From positions 124,001 to 188,000 of the forward strand of contig JADJJL010000004.1 of NCBI GenBank assembly GCA_016710265.1: a DNA stretch of 64,000 nt, written 5' to 3'. Position numbers and translations under genes: made by a program. The notes under the pieces were generated by a model. It was not told the origin of the DNA. It worked only from the letters and a program-made list of their open reading frames with translations, and ran no database searches. The stretch is from Saprospiraceae bacterium (lineage in GTDB: Bacteria > Bacteroidota > Bacteroidia > Chitinophagales > Saprospiraceae). This document shows, one piece after another, positions 35,259 through 44,823 of the stretch (its first letter is position 1; each line of letters starts with the position of its first letter).

Positions 35259-36328
35259 AAGATTTGAAAAATTCGTTTGCTGGTAAGAAGATTTTTGTCA
35301 CCGGACATACCGGATTTAAGGGTGTTTGGTTGATGGAGTTCTTAGAGTATCTGGGTGCAGAAACCTTCGGATATTCACTTATGGCAAACAGCCAACCAAA
35401 CCACTATTCCATGATAGGAAAAAAATATCGGGAAACCATCGGAGATATTTGTGATTTGGAAAATTTAACTACTGCGATTTCAAGTTTTGATCCAGATGCA
35501 ATCATCCATCTTGCAGCTCAATCTTTGGTACGTAAATCATATCAAGATCCAATTGAGACCTACCAAAGCAATGTGATGGGGAGTTTGATGATTTTAAAAG
35601 CATCCCATGCTGCAAAAAATTTGAGATCCATTCTGATGATTACCACCGACAAGGTCTATGAGAATTTAGAAATCGAACATTCGTATCATGAAAATGATCG
35701 TTTAGGAGGTTATGACATGTACAGCTCATCCAAAGCTTGTTGCGAAATATTGGTAGGCTCTTATAGAAGAAGTTTTTATCCTATTTTGGATTTTGGAAAT
35801 AAACACCAGGTCTTAATTGCAACTGCACGCGCAGGCAATGTAATCGGTGGTGGTGACTGGAATCAGGACAGACTCATTCCGGATTTAATTTTGTCTGCAG
35901 TGACAGAACGATCGGTTTCGATTAGAAATCCACTGGCAATCAGGCCCTGGCAACATGTTTTGGATTGTATTCAAGGATATATTTTACTAACCAGGAAAAT
36001 GCTTGAATCAGATACATCTATTTCAGGGGCTTGGAATTTCTCACCTGCAAAAGAAGGAAATTTAAATGTCATTGAAATTGCAGAACATTGCAAATCAGTT
36101 TGGCCTAAGATTCAATATCACATTGAAAAACAGCAAGGAGCTCCACATGAAGCAGGAATACTAATGTTGGATTCTAGTAAAGCGGTTTCGCTACTTGGTT
36201 GGCAAGCAAAATATCAAGCAGAAGAAGCGGTGAAACAGACAGTTGAATGGTATAAAAATTATTACCAACAAAATACGGTGATTACTGCTAAGCAGATTGA
36301 AGAGTATTTAAACCAGAATGCCGTATGA
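35252..36328 (+). CDS. rfbG: CDP-glucose 4,6-dehydratase
   Basis: A 358-residue extended SDR enzyme converting CDP-glucose to CDP-4-keto-6-deoxyglucose with bound NAD. Visible: KKIFVTGHTGFKGVWLMEFL for the nucleotide-binding loop, DAIIHLAAQSLVRKSYQDPI, TTDKVYENLE, MYSSSKACCEIL with the catalytic YxxxK, and RAGNVIGGGDWNQDRLIPDL, all characteristic of RfbG. The frame reaches back to 35222, but the ATG at 35252 overlapping the rfbF stop gives the normal N-terminus. No rfbH (3-dehydratase) follows, so C3 deoxygenation to the tyvelose/abequose series is not expected. Confidence 0.95.
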   Translation: MVKDLKNSFAGKKIFVTGHTGFKGVWLMEFLEYLGAETFGYSLMANSQPNHYSMIGKKYRETIGDICDLENLTTAISSFDPDAIIHLAAQSLVRKSYQDPIETYQSNVMGSLMILKASHAAKNLRSILMITTDKVYENLEIEHSYHENDRLGGYDMYSSSKACCEILVGSYRRSFYPILDFGNKHQVLIATARAGNVIGGGDWNQDRLIPDLILSAVTERSVSIRNPLAIRPWQHVLDCIQGYILLTRKMLESDTSISGAWNFSPAKEGNLNVIEIAEHCKSVWPKIQYHIEKQQGAPHEAGILMLDSSKAVSLLGWQAKYQAEEAVKQTVEWYKNYYQQNTVITAKQIEEYLNQNAV

Positions 36329-36870
36329 AGTTTTTAAATACCAATTTTGAAGGACTTTACTTAATAGAACCGGAAGTTGTAAAAGACGATAGAGGTATAT
36401 TTTTTCGAACCTATTGTGCTGATGAATTTAGAGTGATCGGTTTTCAAGAAGAATTTGTGCAGATGAATCATGCCTCCAACTATAAAGCAGGAACTTTAAG
36501 AGGAATGCATGCTCAAAAAAGTCCGTACCAGGAAATAAAATTAGTGCGATGTGTCAAAGGTGCTGTTTGGGATGTGGTGATTGATTTAAGGCAAAACTCG
36601 AACACATTTCTTCAATACTATGCGACAGAGTTGTCTGAGCAAAATGCTCATTCGATTTTAATACCTAAGGGTTTTGCCCATGGTTATCTAACGCTTACGG
36701 ATCACTGTGATTTAATATACCATCACACCAGTCACTATACACCCGGACACGAATTTTGTGTGCGATACGATGATCCATTCATCAATATTGAATGGCCTGA
36801 AAAAGTAAAAAAAATTAGTCAAAAAGATTTATCATATTTAAACATTGATCAAACATTTAAAGGATTGTAA
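36325..36870 (+). CDS. RmlC-like 3,5-epimerase of the CDP-sugar pathway
   Basis: A 181-residue cupin of the dTDP-4-dehydrorhamnose 3,5-epimerase family. Typical segments are VVKDDRGIFFRTYCADEF, ASNYKAGTLRGMHAQ with the catalytic His, KLVRCVKGAVWDVVIDLRQN, IPKGFAHGYLTL and DLIYHHTSHYTPGHE with the catalytic Tyr. Context (rfbF, rfbG upstream, C-methyltransferase downstream) suggests that the substrate is CDP-4-keto-6-deoxyglucose rather than the dTDP sugar. Whether it epimerises C3, C5 or both cannot be read from sequence. Its ATG overlaps the rfbG stop by 4 nt. Confidence 0.85.
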   Translation: MKFLNTNFEGLYLIEPEVVKDDRGIFFRTYCADEFRVIGFQEEFVQMNHASNYKAGTLRGMHAQKSPYQEIKLVRCVKGAVWDVVIDLRQNSNTFLQYYATELSEQNAHSILIPKGFAHGYLTLTDHCDLIYHHTSHYTPGHEFCVRYDDPFINIEWPEKVKKISQKDLSYLNIDQTFKGL

Positions 36871-36871
36871 T

Positions 36872-38101
36872 ATGAGTCATTGTAGATTTTGTAAAGCAGA
36901 ATTAAAAGAACAACTTGTAGATTTGGGTTCGTCGCCTTTATCCAATGGATTGCTATCCAAGGATGAGCTTTCTAAAGCCGAAGTATGGTATCCTTTAAAA
37001 GTCATGATATGCGGCCATTGTTATTTATTGCAAACAGAAGATTACTCTGGTAGTGATCATATCTTTAATGATCATTATGCATATTTTTCTTCTTACTCAT
37101 CTACATGGCTAAACCATGCACGATTGTATTGTAAGATGATGGAGTCTAGATTTAATCTGGGTGCTGAAAGTCTAGTGGTGGAATTGGCGAGCAACGATGG
37201 CTATTTATTACAGTATTTTAAAGAAAGTTCCATTCAAGTCATGGGTATAGAACCCACAGCAAATACAGCGAAGGTGGCTATTGAAAAAGGAATTCCAACG
37301 CATGTGGATTTTTTTGGAACTCGTTTGGCGGAAGAACTTAAAGCAAAGAATGTTCAAGCAGATGTCATTGTAGGTAACAATGTACTGGCGCATGTTCCCG
37401 ACATTCTTGATTTTGTGAAAGGGATGAAATATATACTCAAACCGGATGGTGTCATCACCATGGAGTTTCCTCATTTACTAAAATTAATTCAGTTTCACCA
37501 ATTCGATACCATTTATCACGAGCATTTTTCCTATCTTTCATTTCTAAGCACTCAGCGTATTTTTGAAGCTGCAGGTTTAAAAATATTTGATGTTGATGAA
37601 ATTGAAACTCATGGAGGTTCACTCAGAATTTATGCAACCCATCAGGAAAACAATCATCAAGCATTGTCTGAGAATGTATCCAAAATGATCAGCAAGGAGA
37701 AAGCTTTTGGTTTAGAGAGTATGGATACATTTGCGCATTTTCAGAATAAAGTAAACTCTATTAAAAACAGATTTAATAAATTTTTGATTGATGCCAAATT
37801 AAGTGGTAAATCAGTTATTGCATATGGCGCTGCAGCAAAAGGAAATACTTTGTTGAATTTTTCAGGGGTGAAATCTGATTTAATTCAATTTATTGTAGAC
37901 GCTTCTCCATATAAACAGGGAAAGTATACACCTGGTATGCACATTCCTATTTTAAATGAAACGTACATTCGAGAGTTAAAACCGGATTTTGTGGTCATCT
38001 TACCTTGGAACATCAAAGAAGAAATAGAAGAACAATTATTTTACATTAGAAGATGGGGTGGTAAATTGGTAGTAGCCATACCTCAACTGGAAGTATTTTA
38101 A
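36872..38101 (+). CDS. nucleotide-sugar C-methyltransferase (TylC3 / NovU family)
   Basis: A 409-residue SAM-dependent enzyme of the three-domain sugar C-methyltransferase family: N-terminal zinc finger with CRFC (about residues 4-7) and CGHC (about 47-50), central SAM-binding domain (LVVELASNDGYLLQYFKES, then VMGIEPTANTAKVA), and the C-terminal Methyltransf_14 domain (VIAYGAAAKGNTLLNFSGV). The conserved YHEHFSYLS segment carries the catalytic His/Glu pair. Such enzymes methylate C3 of 4-keto-6-deoxy sugars. The frame opens at 36845, but the ATG at 36872 directly after the epimerase stop gives MSHCRFC and is preferred. Predicted product is a CDP-3-C-methyl-4-keto-6-deoxyhexose. Confidence 0.88.
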   Translation: MSHCRFCKAELKEQLVDLGSSPLSNGLLSKDELSKAEVWYPLKVMICGHCYLLQTEDYSGSDHIFNDHYAYFSSYSSTWLNHARLYCKMMESRFNLGAESLVVELASNDGYLLQYFKESSIQVMGIEPTANTAKVAIEKGIPTHVDFFGTRLAEELKAKNVQADVIVGNNVLAHVPDILDFVKGMKYILKPDGVITMEFPHLLKLIQFHQFDTIYHEHFSYLSFLSTQRIFEAAGLKIFDVDEIETHGGSLRIYATHQENNHQALSENVSKMISKEKAFGLESMDTFAHFQNKVNSIKNRFNKFLIDAKLSGKSVIAYGAAAKGNTLLNFSGVKSDLIQFIVDASPYKQGKYTPGMHIPILNETYIRELKPDFVVILPWNIKEEIEEQLFYIRRWGGKLVVAIPQLEVF

Positions 38102-38103
38102 CA

Positions 38104-38937
38104 ATGAGGGTATTGCTTACAGGAGGAAGTGGATTTATTGGCAGGCATGTTATGATGGAATTGATCAAACGTGGCGTCAGACCTGTGGTCTTAACTAGGA
38201 GTGTAAGCAAATTACATAGTTTGAATTTGCAACAAGAATTGTATGATTGCATTGAAGGTGATTTTGAATATGAATTTCGAAATGGTGAGCTGGAAGGAAT
38301 TGATCGGATGATTCATTTAGCCTGGAGCGGGCTGCCTCATTATAAGAAAATGTTTCACATCGAGGAGAATTTAATGCCACAATATTTTTTTATCAAAAAA
38401 ATGATTGAATTAGGAATTCAACAAGTAGTCATTTCAGGAACTTGTTTGGAGTATGGTATGGCAGAAGGATGTTTAACTTCAGACATGACCACTAAACCTC
38501 ATTTACCTTATGCCCTGGCAAAAGATTCGCTTCGGAAATTCTTATCGGAACTTCAGAAATTAGTTGAATTTAAGCTGAGGTGGGTAAGATTATTCTATAC
38601 TTATGGGGATGGTCAAGCATCAACTTCCATATTGAGTCAATTGTCGCAGGCCATTGAGCAAGGGGATTCTGTATTTAACATGAGTGCCGGGGACCAAATG
38701 AGAGATTATCTTCCGGTACAAGAAGTAGCAAAACAAATGGTGGATGCTTGTTTACTACTTGATGAAACAGGAATTTACAATTGTTGCAGTGGTGAACCAA
38801 TTTCCATTTCCAATTTAGTGGAACAATTTATAATAAAGAATAAGGCAATCATCCAATTAAATAAAGGTTTTTATTCCTATCCTGATTATGAACCACATGC
38901 TTTTTGGGGATGTCCCGATTTAAAAAATTTAAATTAA
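38104..38937 (+). CDS. NAD-dependent epimerase/dehydratase, probable 4-ketoreductase
   Basis: A 277-residue extended SDR protein: MRVLLTGGSGFIGRHVMMEL with TGGxGFIG, RMIHLAWSGLPHYK, VVISGTCLEYGM and LPYALAKDSLRKFL with the YxxxK pair. The final position in a dehydratase, epimerase, C-methyltransferase series fits a reductase of the C4 keto group that yields the finished CDP-sugar. It starts 2 bp after the C-methyltransferase gene. The exact stereochemistry is unknown. Confidence 0.78.
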   Translation: MRVLLTGGSGFIGRHVMMELIKRGVRPVVLTRSVSKLHSLNLQQELYDCIEGDFEYEFRNGELEGIDRMIHLAWSGLPHYKKMFHIEENLMPQYFFIKKMIELGIQQVVISGTCLEYGMAEGCLTSDMTTKPHLPYALAKDSLRKFLSELQKLVEFKLRWVRLFYTYGDGQASTSILSQLSQAIEQGDSVFNMSAGDQMRDYLPVQEVAKQMVDACLLLDETGIYNCCSGEPISISNLVEQFIIKNKAIIQLNKGFYSYPDYEPHAFWGCPDLKNLN

Positions 38938-38952
38938 TCAAGAATATTTTAC

Positions 38953-39681
38953 ATGAATCCAATAGAACAATTTAATCAAGAAAAAAAGGAGCGCATTGCT
39001 GCATTTGGAGCAAATGAAGAATTAAATGCTGCGGCACATCAATTTAATGTGGTGTCTAATAGAGAAAAATATTCCTATAATTTTTCTTGGATGGGACGAC
39101 CCATTATACAATATCCACAAGACATGATCGCCATGCAGGAAATCATTTGGGAAATTCAACCGGATATCATCATCGAGACTGGAATAGCACATGGAGGTTC
39201 ATTAATTTATTATGCTTCTATCATGGAATTGATTGGTCATGGTGAGATTGTAGGTATTGACATTGATATTAGGGAGCATAATAAGGCCGAAATTTTAAAG
39301 CATCCGATGTCCAAAAGAATCACCATGATTCAAGGATCAAGTATTGATGAAGCAACGTTAAATAAGGCCAAAGTTTTTGCACTTGGATACCAAAAAGTAA
39401 TGGTCTGTTTAGATTCTAACCATACACACGAACATGTTTTAGCGGAGCTCGAAATGTATTCTCCAATGGTTTCTGTTGGAAGTTACCTGGTGGTTTTTGA
39501 TACCATCATTGAAAGAATGCCATCTGCAATGTACGATAGACCATGGGATGTGGGCAACAATGCCATGACTGCTGTGGACGAATTTTTAAGTAAAAATGAC
39601 AACTTTATCATCGATGAGCAGATCGATCATAAGTTATTGATCAGTGTTGCACCAAGAGGATATTTAAAGCGAATAAAGTAA
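38953..39681 (+). CDS. CmcI family methyltransferase (cephalosporin hydroxylase / rhamnosyl O-methyltransferase-like)
   Basis: A 242-residue SAM-dependent protein of the CmcI family: YNFSWMGRPIIQYPQDMIAM, IIIETGIAHGGSLIYYASIM for the SAM site, GEIVGIDIDIREHNKAEI, MIQGSSIDEATL, VCLDSNHTHEHVLAELEMY and WDVGNNAMTAVDEFL. Relatives in glycan clusters are thought to be sugar O-methyltransferases acting on rhamnose-like residues. Its place directly after the C-methyl sugar genes suggests O-methylation of the same deoxy sugar, possibly at O2. The start lies 15 bp after the reductase gene. Confidence 0.85.
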   Translation: MNPIEQFNQEKKERIAAFGANEELNAAAHQFNVVSNREKYSYNFSWMGRPIIQYPQDMIAMQEIIWEIQPDIIIETGIAHGGSLIYYASIMELIGHGEIVGIDIDIREHNKAEILKHPMSKRITMIQGSSIDEATLNKAKVFALGYQKVMVCLDSNHTHEHVLAELEMYSPMVSVGSYLVVFDTIIERMPSAMYDRPWDVGNNAMTAVDEFLSKNDNFIIDEQIDHKLLISVAPRGYLKRIK

Positions 39682-39690
39682 AAATTTGTA

Positions 39691-41190
39691 TTGACCAAAA
39701 TAGGAAAAAATATCATTTCAAATTTAGGATTACAGGGCTGGCTGACGGTTTCTCAAATTATTCTAGTGCCCTTTTACATCCATTATTTGGGGGTTGAAGC
39801 TTATGGATTGGTGGGACTTTATACCAGTTTGATGGCCATGTTCTTCTTATTGGATTTTGGATTTAGTGCCACCATCCAACAAGAATTGGCCAAGGATAAA
39901 TCCAACCTGGATCAGAATTTTTTTAGACTTGATTTATTAAGGACTTTGGAAATTGTTTATGCAGGGCTTAGTTTGTTTGGACTTGTAGTATTAATTTTGT
40001 GTAGAGAATTTCTTAGCAAAAGAATGGCATCAGATTCTGTATTGGATGCAACAGTCATCCACCAAAGTATTTTGGCCATGGCACTTCTTTTGGCTTTAAG
40101 GTTATTGATGGGATTATACACCGGCGCTATGAATGGACTGCAACAGCAGTTCAAATTAAACATAATAATTCTGGTTTTGGAGTTGATAAAATTTGTAGGA
40201 ACCATTCTTTGTCTTCATTATTTATGGAATCATATTCTCGCTTTTTTCTTGATCAATATTTTTATCAGTCTTTTGACCATGGTCATTTTAAGAAGATTGG
40301 TTTGGAAGCATGAGCATGTCGATGGGTATGTTCCTAATTTTAAGTTTTCTGTTCTGCGATCTCGACTTAAGTTTACAGTGGGTGTGGCATTGATTTCCAT
40401 TATTGCTGCGATTATATCGCAGGTGGATAAGTTTGTATTATCCGGATTGGTAAGTTTGGAAGATTTTGGCTATTATACCTTGGCTTTTACAATCGCATCT
40501 ATCCCAATGAAATTTGTGGCATCGATTGCGGGAGCAGTTTACCCAAGGCTGATTCAAGAATATGCAAATGGAAATGAAGAGGGATTGATTAAAATTTATC
40601 AAAAAGCAAGTCAACTCATTTCTTTGGTCATTGTACCTGTCAGTTTATGTTTGTTTTTTTATACCCAACAGATTTTAAATATTTGGTTTGATCAACCAAT
40701 GTTAACCCAAAAAATAGAGTGGTTGGTTAAAATATTTGTCTTAGGATTTATGCTAAATGGAATGATGACCATGCCTTATTATCTTCAATTGGTTTATCAA
40801 TGGACTTCACTTTCAATTATTAAAAATGTGATCGCCATTATATTATTGGTACCGGTTTTATTTTTATTGATAAAATCTTATGGAATTTATGGTGCATCCT
40901 GGATTTGGCTCATTTTAAATTTTTCATATTTACTGATTGAAATACCCATATTGCATTCTAGAGTTTTGCCAAAAATTCAGAAAATATGGTATTTACATTC
41001 TATTTTAATTCCTGTATTTTTGGTAGGATTTATTGGATATGCTTTGCATTTCTTGTTCTTCCAAAGTTCAGTGTTTGGATTTTTAGAATGGATGGTTATT
41101 GTATTGACTATGTCAGGAACTTTGCTTTTATTAAATCATATCATGTCTGAGCAACCCTTATGGAGTATCAGAGGATTATTGAAAGTATGA
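39691..41190 (+). CDS. Wzx-type O-antigen flippase
   Basis: A 499-residue integral membrane protein with 12-14 hydrophobic helices of the MOP/polysaccharide transporter superfamily. The N-terminus (NIISNLGLQGWLTVSQIILV, then PFYIHYLGVEAYGLVGLYTS) is typical for Wzx, and SQVDKFVLSGLVSLEDFGYY marks the second half. It exports undecaprenyl-linked repeat units across the inner membrane. The start is TTG, 9 bp after the previous gene; no ATG is available before the first helix. Its TGA overlaps the next gene's ATG. Confidence 0.88.
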   Translation: MTKIGKNIISNLGLQGWLTVSQIILVPFYIHYLGVEAYGLVGLYTSLMAMFFLLDFGFSATIQQELAKDKSNLDQNFFRLDLLRTLEIVYAGLSLFGLVVLILCREFLSKRMASDSVLDATVIHQSILAMALLLALRLLMGLYTGAMNGLQQQFKLNIIILVLELIKFVGTILCLHYLWNHILAFFLINIFISLLTMVILRRLVWKHEHVDGYVPNFKFSVLRSRLKFTVGVALISIIAAIISQVDKFVLSGLVSLEDFGYYTLAFTIASIPMKFVASIAGAVYPRLIQEYANGNEEGLIKIYQKASQLISLVIVPVSLCLFFYTQQILNIWFDQPMLTQKIEWLVKIFVLGFMLNGMMTMPYYLQLVYQWTSLSIIKNVIAIILLVPVLFLLIKSYGIYGASWIWLILNFSYLLIEIPILHSRVLPKIQKIWYLHSILIPVFLVGFIGYALHFLFFQSSVFGFLEWMVIVLTMSGTLLLLNHIMSEQPLWSIRGLLKV

Positions 41191-42407
41191 TTGAAAAATT
41201 AACCATATTGATTCCTACCCGAGACAGAGAAGAATATTTGATCTGGTGTATTAAATCATGTCTCAACAGTTCATATCATCCTTTGGAAGTATTAATTTGT
41301 GATAATTCATCTACTTCACTAACACATGATACATTTCTCAGTTTTTCAGATCCACGATTAAAATATATTAAGGCACCTACTTTTTTATCAATGGTGGCGA
41401 ATTGGGAATTTGCCATTTCGCAAGTTGAAGAAGGATTCATTTCAATTTTAGGAGATGATGATGCATTTCTTCCTGAAGGTGTGGTGAAAGCTATGGGTCA
41501 TTTAAAAAAAAATAGTTTAAAGTCCATTAGTTGGAGACAGGCATCTTACCGTTGGCCTGGTAACGAATTTGCTAAAATACCTGAACTGTACGAATTGCCA
41601 ATATCGTCTGGGAATTCAATTAGAAAACCAAAAGATTTTATTAATTCGGTACTGCAAGCACGACTTCATCCTAATAATCTACCATGCATATATCATGGGA
41701 TTGTTCATATAGATTTAATTCGAAAAGTCAAGGAGATTGGGAATGGACAATTTTTTAATTCCAGGATTCCAGATTATTATGCCATTATGATTTTGTCTTG
41801 TGTGGTAGATGATTATATTTATAGTTACGAACCCTTGACCATAGCAGGATCAAGTCCAAAGAGCAATGGAAATGCGCAAGTCATGTTGGATAAAAAATTT
41901 GAAAATGTAAAAAATGAATTTGCGAAGGGACAGGAAGATATAGAGTTTCATTCTCGCTTAAAGTTTGTGCATGTATATTCGATTCTGATTTGGGAGGCAT
42001 TTTTACAGGCCAAAAGCCAGGGATGTAATCAATTTTCTGATTTGGTAAATCCTAAAATGCAGATTCGAAATGCAATTAAGGAAGCTGCTGCATTTAATTT
42101 ATTAAATGAAGAATTTGAAAAGATTCAACAAATAGCAATGAAGTTTCAGTTGCTACAATCGGACCGTCCAAGCATTTTTAGATCATTTTTATATAAGTGG
42201 CAATACCATTTGAAGCATTATTTCTATTTTTGGACAAACAGTGTTTTTATTGATTGCAGGAGGCTAAAAATTGATAATATATTTGATTTGAGTAATTTAC
42301 ATTTTAAATTATTGAGGACTTATGGGAATAAAATTTACTTTTTATTTCACAATGGTTTCTTACTAACTAGATACTTTTTTAAAAAATATCTATCATTTAA
42401 ATTGTAG
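41187..42407 (+). CDS. family 2 glycosyltransferase
   Basis: A 406-residue GT-A fold enzyme. The N-terminal catalytic domain has KLTILIPTRDREEYLIWCIK, LEVLICDNSS and ISILGDDDAFLPEG with the DxD metal site. The C-terminal 170 residues have no domain that I recognise and contain hydrophobic and basic stretches that may bind the membrane. The frame begins at 41160 but the ATG at 41187 overlapping the flippase stop (ATGA) gives a normal GT2 N-terminus. It adds one sugar of the repeat unit; donor and acceptor are unknown. Confidence 0.85.
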   Translation: MIEKLTILIPTRDREEYLIWCIKSCLNSSYHPLEVLICDNSSTSLTHDTFLSFSDPRLKYIKAPTFLSMVANWEFAISQVEEGFISILGDDDAFLPEGVVKAMGHLKKNSLKSISWRQASYRWPGNEFAKIPELYELPISSGNSIRKPKDFINSVLQARLHPNNLPCIYHGIVHIDLIRKVKEIGNGQFFNSRIPDYYAIMILSCVVDDYIYSYEPLTIAGSSPKSNGNAQVMLDKKFENVKNEFAKGQEDIEFHSRLKFVHVYSILIWEAFLQAKSQGCNQFSDLVNPKMQIRNAIKEAAAFNLLNEEFEKIQQIAMKFQLLQSDRPSIFRSFLYKWQYHLKHYFYFWTNSVFIDCRRLKIDNIFDLSNLHFKLLRTYGNKIYFLFHNGFLLTRYFFKKYLSFKL

Positions 42408-42425
42408 GCGGATGAAATCAGCATA

Positions 42426-43739
42426 ATGGAACAATTTCCTTTTTATATCATCCTTTTGTTGAATGTTATTGTACTAACGTCTGGATACTTATTTATTTTT
42501 ATAAAAGGTGCAAGAAATCACATTGTATTTACTTTTAGCTGGCTCATTTTTTCGGTCTATTATTTTATCACACCCTTATATTTTTATCTTAGTGGTAGGA
42601 AAACAATTTGGGGACAGGATGTAGAATTTATGGGATTGGGAGAAGATATTTCTGCTTACTATACCAAAGGTTTTGCTTATTTTGGATTGGGGATATTTTC
42701 TTTTTTGTTAGGATATTTATTTATTAGCAAACCACCTATTTCATTGAATATAAGTTCTAGATTTCGTAATCCAATTACATTGGTTTGGATTTATTGGTTT
42801 TTTTACATCTTGATATTGATCAATTTTTTGATTGAAGGAATTAATCCTTTAGCTATTTTATTGGGTGATGAGTCAGGAAGGACACTTTCTGAATCTGGTG
42901 GTAGCAATTACATTAAAAATCTATCTGATTCATTGATTTCCTGTGTTATTATTGCGTCAATTTTTAAAATCGATAGAAGGCATTTGATTTTAATGATCCT
43001 ATTGGGTTCTGTGCTTTTTTTATTAATGGGCTTTAGATATCGCATCATATTGCTATTTATCGGAATAATCATACCATGGTTACATAACAATCGATTTAAT
43101 TTTAAGAACGCACTTAAATTGGCTTTATATTTTTTCGTTTCCTTTTATTTGATTCTCTTTATTACTTTTAATCGGTTCAATTTTGTTTACGGAAAATGGG
43201 ACGATTTGGATTACCAATTAAAAGAATATGGAATCGTGGAGACACTTGCTGAGCAAACTAGAGGTGCTTTAGATGATATTAATATTATTAAATATTACAA
43301 TACAAATGAGACAGCTCAATTTGATTATGGAATTACATTTTTATATTTTATAGTAAGAGCAGCACCAAGATCATTGTTTGGTGAATGGAAGGATTCAATG
43401 TATCCTCCTCCTGCATTTAAAATCATTCATGAGGCCTATAATTTACCGCCGTATTGGGGCAATACGGGAGAGGCACCATTGTTTATGGCATATTTCTACA
43501 TTGCTGGTGGTTTTATTGGCGTGATTGCATTGTGCTTTCTGATGGGATTGAGTATTGGATTTTTTACGATGAATGGGCCATCCAGCAATCCTCGATACCT
43601 TAGTTTGATGTGCATTTTTTGTTGTGCATTGTTTATGTGGTACACGAGGGGTTATTTTCCTCAATTTTTAGATCATTTATTGTTTTTACTAATTCCCTAT
43701 TTTTTGTTTTTTAAACTTTTTAAGCATGAAAAAGCTTAA
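42426..43739 (+). CDS. Wzy-like O-antigen polymerase
   Basis: A 437-residue polytopic membrane protein with about 11-12 hydrophobic helices and a large extracytoplasmic loop around residues 250-350 containing RAAPRSLFGEWKDSMYPPP and YWGNTGEAPLFMAYFYI, the usual pattern of oligosaccharide-repeat polymerases. It joins repeat units in the periplasm. The location between two glycosyltransferases and near Wzx supports the call, since Wzy sequences are poorly conserved. It ends AAAGCTTAA and overlaps the next gene by 14 nt. Confidence 0.78.
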   Translation: MEQFPFYIILLLNVIVLTSGYLFIFIKGARNHIVFTFSWLIFSVYYFITPLYFYLSGRKTIWGQDVEFMGLGEDISAYYTKGFAYFGLGIFSFLLGYLFISKPPISLNISSRFRNPITLVWIYWFFYILILINFLIEGINPLAILLGDESGRTLSESGGSNYIKNLSDSLISCVIIASIFKIDRRHLILMILLGSVLFLLMGFRYRIILLFIGIIIPWLHNNRFNFKNALKLALYFFVSFYLILFITFNRFNFVYGKWDDLDYQLKEYGIVETLAEQTRGALDDINIIKYYNTNETAQFDYGITFLYFIVRAAPRSLFGEWKDSMYPPPAFKIIHEAYNLPPYWGNTGEAPLFMAYFYIAGGFIGVIALCFLMGLSIGFFTMNGPSSNPRYLSLMCIFCCALFMWYTRGYFPQFLDHLLFLLIPYFLFFKLFKHEKA

Positions 43740-44823
43740 GAATGTTTTATTTATTGGTGCTATTCCTCCTCCTTTGAACGGGCAGTCATTTGCATTTGAA
43801 ATGGCCTACAAACATTATGAGGGTGCTAAGAGTTTAATTAACCAAAATTTTGAGGGGCTGTCAAAATGGTACAAGTTCTTCCTGACTATAAAGGCTTGTG
43901 TCAAATATCTTTTTTATGCCATTTTTAAAACCCCAAATTTGGTTTATTTAATTGGTTCACGTTCTATTTTAGGTTCAATAAAGGACATTGTGTGCATTTC
44001 AATTTTTTCTCGTACTCATTCTAAAATTATTTTACATATCCATGGATCCGGGTTTGATCAATTTATTGATTCATTTCCTAATTGGTTAAAATATTTTGCA
44101 ATTAACCAATATCAAAAAGTAGATTTATTTTTTGTTTTACATGAGAGTATGGTTAAAGAATACAAAAAGTATATTCCGAATGCAAAAACCCAGGTTGTAA
44201 GAAATTTTTATGATCCTGTTATGGATCAATTTACCTTTGGCAAACCTCGAACTCATGTTGTAAGAATTGCATATTTGTCAGGCATATTTTTTCAGAAAGG
44301 GATCTTTGTACTATTAGATGCTTTTGAACTATTGAAGAAGAAATATCCATATCTTGAATTGCATGTCGCTGGAACTTTTAATTCAGACGCTGAAATGTCA
44401 GCATTGGATTGTGAAAAGGTATTTATGCTTCGCGTGACTCCTAATTCTGGAATTTATTATCATGGTTTTTTGTCTGGCATTGAAAAGTGTGAGTTTTTGA
44501 ACAAAACAGATTTATTTGTCCTTCCAACCATGCATCCTTCTGAAGGCATACCCATTTCAATCATAGAAGCATTTAGAAGCGGTTGTGTGGTGATTAGTTC
44601 TAAATTATTGTATCTTCCGTTATTAGTGACGGAGTTGGAGGGAAAATGCGCGGTACCCGGTTCTGTTGAATCTTTGGTAGAAAATATCGAATCTTTTATT
44701 TTGAATGAAGAGATAGTCCATAAAGTATCAGCTCATAACATCAATCATGCTCAGAAGCATTACAATTTGAACCAGTATATATTTTCTATTAAGGAGGGAA
44801 TCGAGAAAACAATGAACAGCTAA
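43726..44823 (+). CDS. family 4 glycosyltransferase
   Basis: A 365-residue GT-B enzyme. The N-terminus has VLFIGAIPPPLNGQSFAFEM; the second domain has VVRNFYDPVMDQF, RIAYLSGIFFQKGIFVLLDA, LELHVAGTF, YYHGFLSGIEKCEFL and TMHPSEGIPISIIEAFRSGC, the E(x7)E-type donor site of GT4. It is probably a cytoplasmic-face enzyme of repeat-unit assembly. Its start overlaps the wzy stop by 14 nt, and its TAA shares one base with the next ATG. Confidence 0.88.
   Translation: MKKLKNVLFIGAIPPPLNGQSFAFEMAYKHYEGAKSLINQNFEGLSKWYKFFLTIKACVKYLFYAIFKTPNLVYLIGSRSILGSIKDIVCISIFSRTHSKIILHIHGSGFDQFIDSFPNWLKYFAINQYQKVDLFFVLHESMVKEYKKYIPNAKTQVVRNFYDPVMDQFTFGKPRTHVVRIAYLSGIFFQKGIFVLLDAFELLKKKYPYLELHVAGTFNSDAEMSALDCEKVFMLRVTPNSGIYYHGFLSGIEKCEFLNKTDLFVLPTMHPSEGIPISIIEAFRSGCVVISSKLLYLPLLVTELEGKCAVPGSVESLVENIESFILNEEIVHKVSAHNINHAQKHYNLNQYIFSIKEGIEKTMNS

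Noticed and set aside
34482..38937. dTDP-rhamnose pathway
   Set aside because: The first two enzymes carry the specific motifs of glucose-1-phosphate cytidylyltransferase and CDP-glucose 4,6-dehydratase, not RmlA and RmlB, so the RmlC-like gene is taken as part of a CDP pathway.
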